Assembly (NCBI GenBank): GCA_037954235.1
Contig: JBBMOA010000006.1
Span: 21,730,041-21,794,040 of the forward strand
Source of the DNA: Aulostomus chinensis
Lineage: Eukaryota; Chordata; Actinopteri; Syngnathiformes; Aulostomidae
DNA length: 64,000 nt
Reading direction: 5' to 3'
In this document: positions 43,010 through 52,000 of the stretch, piece after piece
Layout of the letters: every line of letters starts with the position of its first letter
How positions within the stretch are numbered: the stretch's first letter is position 1
Program-made: the position numbers and the translations under genes
The notes under the pieces: model-generated
Seen by the model: only the letters and a program-made list of their open reading frames with translations
The model's database searches: none
What the model was told of the DNA's origin: nothing

Positions 43010-46000
43010 GGAATAAACAAAAACAATACGTATGTCAAGGTAAACATTATGGAAGCCTTTGCAGGTTTTCAGATTAAGAGTGAACTTATTCCATTCTTTA
43101 ACATATTTTAAAGAAAAGGCTTATTGTGCAAAGGCAGAGCCTCATTTGGGAGTGCTCCAATCTCACCTTGATCTGGAAAATATTACAGGTCATATTGTTC
43201 ATTTAATCAGCCCACTGATGTTGGTTTGATTTTGATGGATCCTGTCCAGACTGGTCGCCCCCACACTCCGCTCACCAGCTTTCACCTTTGAGCTTTCATA
43301 TGTCATATGGGTGACATTTGTTAGCTAGTACATTATACTAGCTAACAAATGGGTTCATTGTGATGAATGATATTTAGTTCCTTCCAAACATATTTCTATG
43401 ATCACACTGAACAATAGGGCTGATGGTGGACACTCCTCCCATTGTTATACTGAAATGAGCAAATAATAAACTGCTTGAATATGTCATTCAGTTTGTTAAA
43501 CAATCTCAAATGATCTGTTCCTGAATTGTAAGCACACAAATTTATAGACGCAACTCAGACTGTCACCTGGACCATGTGGATTTTACCCAGCTCTACATCA
43601 CATCACAAAAAAAATTGTTTTATAGAGGTACTGTGAGAAAAAACAGCTTCTTCTGCACTGAGGTTGGTACCATGGTTAAAGCACATCTAAGTGTTCGGTT
43701 TTACTTAGATGTGCCACTTCACCATTCTTATCCCTACCCTCATCCTTTTATATTTATTATAATATCTATTAAATATTTTCCTATCCATGTGAATCCAACA
43801 AAAGTTGTTGCATGACCCATTTTTAGAGTGGAGAGGACAGGAGAGGACAGGAGAGGAGAGGAGAGGAGAGGAGAGGAGAGGAGAGGAGAGGAGAAGAGAG
43901 GAGTGTTTAGAGTCCTGCTAACTTTAGAACATAGTTAGAAACTGGCCAGGAAGTTCTAAACAGTCTTGACAATGACATAAGCAGCATTCTTTGAGGTGGT
44001 CTGTGGGACAGCATTGAAGCTGCTTTCAGATCTCAACTCCACTCCATCCATTTCTGTCCAAGTGTTATACCATTTCAGCACAGCTTGAAGTCTTTGACTC
44101 TGATGTGTCTGTTTAGTGAATATAATCATCTAGGACACCCATCCTTATTTTAACCACAAACTCTGCCTTCGGTTCTTTTTTGGTGCACACTTAGCTCAAG
44201 CCCAAATTGCTATGGCAACCAAACAGAAAACATTACCACACTCCTCTCATTTCACGAGCCTATTTATTGCCGCAGAGGGTGTATTTAATCTTCATCTCCA
44301 AGGTCCGGCTAGTGGCTGGAAGTTATTCCATCTCAGTCTGGTTAGTGGTTTAGTCAACATCACACTAGGTCACTGCTGAAGCTTCTGTTTGGGTTACAGC
44401 GTTTCCATCTTCAGAGGGAATATGCAGCATATGAGCAACAGTTAGTACACATGGGAGTTCAAGGATTAACTGAAAAGAGAGATGGTACACAAAATAACCA
44501 GTGCATCCACTTATCTTACAAGTGAAAGCATAAACTGTGCTGACAGATGATCATAAACAGAAGGAGCTGCTTTGGAATGCTCTGTGGCTTTGATGCACTC
44601 TGCCGTGCAGGCGGTGGAAAACAAGACAAAAGGGCGGAGTTGATTGGAATGTCTGGCTGGGCATGTGGAATGTAGTGATAGACTTCTACAATATGAGAAT
44701 AAGTAAATATATACAGTTGTCAGTTTCATATCTACCTGTCCAGTTGACATGTTTCAAGATAATGACTAAATGTCCAACTAACATTTTTCACTTAATTAAA
44801 AGCAAAATGTTCTCCTATATGTATCGTATTTGAGTTAAAATTGTAATTTCAAGACAGTCTTGAGATAAGACAATTAAAGACATTTAATTCTAAAAGATAC
44901 AAATCTTAAAGATACACTGATCCACATTTTGTCAGTTCCAATCTGATTACAATAGGCATGTGCCAATACTAATATAGATTTAGCCTTCTCTTGAATACTC
45001 TATTAAAATTATTGTTGACATTATGATTAAGAGTTGGCGGCACGGTGGTGCAGTGGTTAGCGCTGTCGCCTCACAGCAAGAACGCTCCGGGTTCACGTCC
45101 CGGCTCGGGCACTGCATCTTTCTGTGTGGGGTTTGCATGTTCTCCCTGTGCCTGCGTGGGTTCTCTCCGGGTACTCCAGCTTCTTCCGACCGTCCAAAGA
45201 CATGCAATTGGGGACTAGGCTCATTGAATATTCTAAATTGACCGTAGGTATGAGAGGTATGAGGTATGTGAGTGTGAATGGTTGATTGTCTCTATGTGTT
45301 GGCCCTGCAATGGACTGGCAACCTGTCCAGGGTGTACCCCGCCTCTCGCCTGTTGCTGCTGTGATAGGCTCCAGCCCCCCCGTGACCCTTAACAGGAATA
45401 AGTGGAAGACAATGGCTGGATAAGTTTATATCATGAGTCTTCAATAAACCACAAAGTGCCTCTTTTTTAAAGTTTGGAAAATATGCACAAATGCATTTAT
45501 GTTTACTGTAGTTCAACCAAGACTGAGACTGGACCAGGTCTATTCATGCCCCCCCCCCCCCCCGCATGTTCCAGCCTCTTTTCTGTCCTCCTACCTCTCA
45601 CTACATCTGCTTCAACCAATCACTCCTTGCCATCTGTCACTCTATCATGGCTCTCCCCATTCAGAAAGTGACAATCTCCCTCATTGTTCTTCTTGATCAT
45701 CTCGCAGGCACCCTCCACCACTCCTACTCCATCATCCACCAGGGGACTCAGGACTCCTTGCTGGCACAGGCTCAAATCCCTCCGCTACACCAGCAGATGT
45801 TTTGATCCCCAAAAGCAAGGACACATTGGCTGCCACCTACTCCCAGCCTACTTTAACTCCAATGATGGCTTCCTGCTGCTCTCTTATGTAAACACAATAC
45901 ATGTGCGTGCCTTCACCTGGTAGCACCTACGAAGTCCTGGCACAACGTGGGCTTTAAAGGGAGTTATATGAGCCACTCTGATTGGTTTGATTCACGTCAC

Positions 46001-49000
46001 ACCAGAAATACACCTATGTATAACTATCTAATATCTGCGCCTTTGCACTGTGCACCATGGTTTGTTCTCTGATAACGAGCCCTCTAAATACCAAAATGAC
46101 ACTGAAACCCCCTGACTGCATAGTGCACAGGTAGCACTATCTACCAACCAACAGGCACCATTGACTAATTAAATAGTTCTCAATGTACTAGGAAAGAAAG
46201 TATAATTTCATGGCAAAAAAAGGCCAAACAGGGGGAAGCGGAAGATGCCTCAAGCAGGAGGCTTCATATCTGGAAGCCTGACAGGTTCGAAACCTCAGGC
46301 AGAGCTGCTTCAAACGTTAACAAAATATTGATCTGAAAAATGTTCCTCTCAGCCACGTCAGCCAACAGGTACACCTACACAACATGCCAAGCCAATAGTG
46401 GCCAATAAAATCCACCAACAGAAATTTCATTTTCATTTTCATTTTCACTTTTGAAAAACCATCAAGACCAACTACACAATAAGCCTTGTCTATAAATCCT
46501 AAAATGTGCAAATTTGTGCATAATTGACCTATATCTTTTATTATTCTGCCTGATAATATCTACACAACCATATATTATTTTAATAAGATTGACCAGACAA
46601 TTTAGAGAGACGATTCTGTACATCACAACTTAATTTTCATTAAGCTGTTTTGGGAAACATGCTAAAAGGCTGTCATTTCTCCCTCCAATCATCAGTAAAA
46701 GTCTTTGGGTAGAGATGCTCTAGAGCTACAGCTAGGATGTTTTGAGAAAATGGCTGAGGAATACAAAATTGTTCACAGAATGTCGATTGTATGCAAATGA
46801 CTGCATGCCATTCTTCTGTGCCCAGAATAGAGCTCTGGCCTTCCTACTGTGTAGTTTTGTGGATCTGTGCATGAGTTGTTTAAAAAAAAAAAAAAAAAAC
46901 TACTCCAGCAATCTATTCATTACTTGTTTGTTTAAATCAAAACACAATTCATAAGGCAGCCTCGTGTTTTAAGATTAGAATTTTAAAATGATAAGCAAAT
47001 GAGCAAATTTCTAGTCAGCAAATGTCACTGTAGATTCTCAACAACAAACTTGCTTTCTCTCTGTTTTCACCTTCTAGAATATCTGGTTTCATTTCATGCT
47101 CCTCTACATCTTCAGCCAAACAATTGTATAAGACAGTCTACATTTGTCGTATCAAGGGCAGTGCCTAACAGTGCCACAAGGTGGAGCCTCCCTTTTGGTT
47201 TCATTGATGGGGAGAGAGAGTGCACACAGTTTGCTTGTCGGACTGACGTGTGCTAAAGAGAGAATTCTCCCTAGTAATGAGTTGGTGCAAGTTATGCTAA
47301 GTTCTGTTTCTCATTAATGACTCAAGCATAAAGTACAACTGAGACCTGGGTACTCCGGCTTCCTCCCACCGTCCAAAGACATGCAATTGGGGACTAGGCT
47401 AATTGGATACTCTAAATTGACCGTAGATGTGACTGTGAGTGTGAATGCTTGTTTGTCTATACGTATATGTTGGCCCTGCGATGGACTGGTGACCTGTCCA
47501 AGGGTGAACCCCACCTCTTGCCCAAAAGCCGCTGGGATAGGCTCCAGCCCCCCTGCGACTCTTAACCGCAGGGGTGTCCAAACTGGTCCAGTAAGGGCCA
47601 GTGTGGCTGCAGGTTTTCATTCCAACCAAGCAAAAGCAACACCTGATCCAACAAATGAGCTGTGTGGACACAGCTTAGTTGATTTAAGTAGAATCAGGTG
47701 TTGCTTTTGCTCGGGGGGAATGAAAACCTGCAGCCACACTGGCCCAGCCACACTGGCCCAGTGGACCAGTTTGGACACCCCTGCTTAACCGGATAAGCAG
47801 AAGAAATTGGATGGATGGATGGATGGATGGATGTCTTGATTTAAACTGAGAGCATTCAGATACGAATTCAGATTAAGAACCAGAAGGGCAATACACAATA
47901 CACTAGCGTCTGTAGAATTTTTCAGACTGGTGAGACAAACTGAGAGTAAAGTTTTAAATGAATTAAAAGTTATTTTGGGTTTGAGATTCATTACTAGACT
48001 TCTGTCAAAAGTGGCAGCAACTCCACCTCCTCAGCTAGAGCCTCAAGGAATATGAGTATTAATGTGCCTTGGAGGAGCGGATTCATTTAGACAAACAAAC
48101 TCATCATTACACAGCCAGGTTTTAGTGAGACAGAGCAGGTCAATGCAATTGTCAGATATTTATTCATTGTCTAATACAGTTTTTGGCATCAGAGATCTGA
48201 TGGGTAATAGTCCACATCTAATTTTTATATTCCTTTGAAATAATTCAGTGGTGGAGTTAATTGTGATTGGGTTTTTCTGACTGACTCTTCTTTGGATAGT
48301 ATTTGAGTGAATTAACTGACATGATCGAGGGACAGACACAGTCTCTGGGGTTTCAGTCATCCAACCAAACATAAGGGATGTGTCTATTGTCACAAATATT
48401 TTCTTTAAAAAGAAGCAGCCGAAGAAAATAAGGTTTAGCACTGGATATGCAGTGCTGTCAATGGCCCCTATCATTGATGTGTAGTTCAAAGTGCAAAGAA
48501 CTACAGTGTCTGGGTTGAGAAAGTGTTTTTTTCCCCTTAATCTTCCATAACAAGGCTGGAAGCTATAAATAATTATCTTCACATTAGCAAGGCAGTTTGA
48601 GATTGTTTGCGGTATGTCCTCACAATGTATGGTGCAATAGTCAAAGCAACCTGGGTATTCATGTTCCTCTTATCCACCCAAATGAACCTGGTGCTAGTTC
48701 TGGGCTGGTGCTTGGGCTGGTTCGTAATTGGTTCAACTTGTAAATCTACAAAGAACTGGGTTTTTTTTCCACTGGTGAAGAGCCACAATAGAACGAAGTC
48801 ATGGCATAATTTCCTAGGTCTCACTTGTCCAAGCTACATTCATGCTTACATAAACAACAACGGCAAAGTATATCACCTTCCAAGCATTGCTCCCGGTCTC
48901 ATAATACTATATTGGCATCAAAAGATGACTGATCCAGCAATGTCTAAATATTCTGCAGCTAAGTGTGCTAGCAATGTTAGGTCATAATGTTTTGGTTGAT

Positions 49001-52000
49001 CTTGTAGGTTGCAATAACTCCCCCCCAAGTCCCCAAATAGTTTTTAGATTGAGAGTTGGAATCAGGGCCAAGTCTTTGTCTGTGGAAACTGGAAGAACTG
49101 GTCCCATATTACACACCGGCTCCAAACTTGCCCCAGAACTGCCTTGGCGGAAAAAAGTGTTATGGCCAGACAAAGTTGATGTTGAGTCCAAGTTCTACAA
49201 ACTGTCTCTGCAAAGACCAACTTTGCAGTTAAAGGATCTGGCTAGTAAAAACCAGTTGGTGCAAATCATCCCAGTAGCTTTCCAATGGACACATGGAGTA
49301 AAGCAGTTGCAGCCCTGCCATAAGTGGAAAACCTGCTCTACCTTCTGACCATATCTACCAACATTTTGTGTCATTAGCGAGCAAAATCATCTTGAAAATT
49401 TTCTATTTTGATGCGTAAAAGAGTTCAAAGGGTTTTATTTTTTAAATAAGCGAAATGTAAAAGTATGTTCCGTCTGTTTTCTAAAATACTGTGACAATAG
49501 AACCAATGTCTGTCCAGGAGTTTCAATGACTCATGATGTGTTACAAGTGACGACTGTAGCACACACAACTGTTTTAGTAGGACTGCTGAGCAAGCAACAC
49601 TACTTTATGCTCTTCCCAATTCTTTCCACATGCAATCCAAAAATGTCAGATTCCACTGACTTCCACAAATTCCAGACTACCCCAGAATCACTGCTGTCCA
49701 CACAATGCATTATGACAGTAGTCAAAATGTGTTTATCTGAAATAAATTCCCTGAAAACTTCAACATGTTTGCCATTATATAACAGTTGTTTAAATAAGGT
49801 CACATCAGAAACATGGCAGAAATGTCATGAACTTAAATTGACTTTCTAATTGTAAAAAATGTTATGCAGTGAATGAGTATTAATAAACTATTAAATTAAA
49901 GATAGAAAAAAGAATAGTAATTCTTCGAAGCACTTAACCTTGTTTTGGCCTTTTTGTGCTCATGCACTGCATCTAAAATCCCTTGCTATGACATACATAG
50001 GCTACTTATCCTATACACTATCGTTCATCATACTTCCATTTAAAATAAACAATAGTATGTATCTTTTAGTTCTGTGTCCTAGATTCTTTGCCGTGGGCCA
50101 GCTTCCCCTGCTCACTAGCCATTTCATTGGATTAAGGCTGGATTCATCCACCACCAGCCAGCCAACATTTTCAACTACCAAGTCTGTTAAATAAACCATC
50201 TTGTACCAGATCCAAATGTGTCAATCTGCATTTAGTTCCAGTGAGGGACAAATCCAAAGCACTAACCTTTACACTCTACTGCTATACTGAGCAAGGAAAG
50301 AACATGGGGGGAATGAGAGAGGGTAAATGAGAGAAAGAGCTGGTTTCACCCAGACTTTTACGGAAACAGTCACCACAATGGCATGTTTGAGGTAGACAAC
50401 AATGAATGCCAATCTCTGGTACTGTACACAGCTGGTTTATAATGGGGGAAAACCCTACTCATGTTTAATTGCCCATCTCTTAGTGAAAACTGATCTCATG
50501 AAAAAAATAACAAGCATGTAATGGGTCAGTCATGCAGAAAAAGAGGCCCTGCTCAGCAGTGTAAACACAGAGAGTACCGAGTTGCTGGTTGATGTCACTG
50601 CTTCAATGATGATTATTGATTCACATGAGTGATGTCTGTCTTTAAAATGACCAAATCTGCTTTGGGTTTATAAGTAGGTTTCATGTGTGGCCACTGGTTT
50701 GTGTTTAGGGAATATGAACCTCTTAATTAAACATCATCTGACATAATGGGATACAATGGTCTGCTTTGTTACAGTTCCTATCTGTCAAAATATGGCTCTA
50801 AAATCTCTATCACTACAGATTAAATTGGGGAGATTGTACAAATTATTCTTACATTAAATTTTGCTTGCTGATCGCAGATCCCTGACTACTCAGCATATGC
50901 GTGTCCAAGATTGGCAGCGCCACAAGCGGGCCACCAATTTCTAGTTCCGATCTTCCCATCAATGACAATCAAAGCATGTCTACTGCAGGGTCATTTGACC
51001 CAGGAGTGAATGCTGATTAAACCTTCCAATTGCAGACAAAAGTCAGATGGAGCACAGATATAAAATGAGATTTCACAGTACTGTCTACTTACACCTGAAA
51101 AATGTCCTCCACTGGGGAAAAAAAACTACAAAAGAAAGTAATAAGATTTTTGATTATAAATATATGACAAAAAATAGAAATAAACGTGCCCTTATCTTCC
51201 AATTGCACCTCTGCTCTGGTTTTCTGCTATTATTTACTACTTTCCTCACATTGCATGTCCACCTGCAGCCAATCTTCCTGTTCATCATTCTTTCTTGAAG
51301 TTTTTGCAGTTCATTTCCTCTTCTCTCCACCATTACTCATGTCACACTTTTGGTTTCACTTCATTTCTTTTCTTTTCCTCACTCCTCAAATCCACACTTC
51401 AAGTTCTCCAACCTCACTTCTTCTCACTTTCTTCTCTCACACAGTTTCTTCTCTTTCTAATCTTTGTTTATGCTTTTCACTCATTTCTCACTCCATCATC
51501 ACCTCCCCTCCTCTCATCCTGCTTCCTCTCCTGCATCTCAGCTTTTCTTTAGTCCTTGCATCCTGACCATGTAGTACATAACTGTTGCATTCATGGATGA
51601 AAGATCACCGGTAAATAGCTTTGTATTGAGATATGGCATTCAAATCTTATTATTCAAACTTATTTAGGCCATTACTTATGTAACAGTAGTCAACTTCTAC
51701 ATAAATAATTCTTTAGGTGTACTGAACTCTGTACTTCGGAACTACAACTGAGTTTTATGTTCTACTGTAAATGTACTATGATATTTAAAAGGTGACCTTA
51801 TAATTATACAATGCATTAACCAATTAAGTAATTTAGCCCACATAATAGTGTACGAAATACATTTTCATTTATGTACGAAACTCGAATGGATTAAGAAAAT
51901 ACCTTTTCTGCCTTATCATTATGAAGCAGATGTTGATTTTTTTATTAAAACTTTGTGAAACATGATCTTCTGTATAAGGGCAAGAAGGCTTTATGGTTTT

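Larger units (their letters stand above)
40145..45030. other. MAMDC2 intron 1, left part
   Basis: About 4.9 kb without any exon or recognised transposon protein. The simple repeats and the hairpin inside it are listed separately. Confidence 0.5.

Noticed and set aside
45046..45100. tRNA-like A and B boxes
   Set aside because: They belong to the head of a high-copy SINE; no cloverleaf or acceptor stem is present, so it is not a tRNA gene.
45474..45923. Overlapping proline/serine-rich open frames
   Set aside because: No gag, pol or other domain could be recognised; too weak to name.
48607..48987. 126-codon open frame with hydrophobic N-terminus
   Set aside because: No homology recognised; it overlaps a likely non-coding repeat and has no splice or promoter support.
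51186..51566. Overlapping Ser/Leu/Phe-rich open frames
   Set aside because: Composition effect of a pyrimidine-rich tract.
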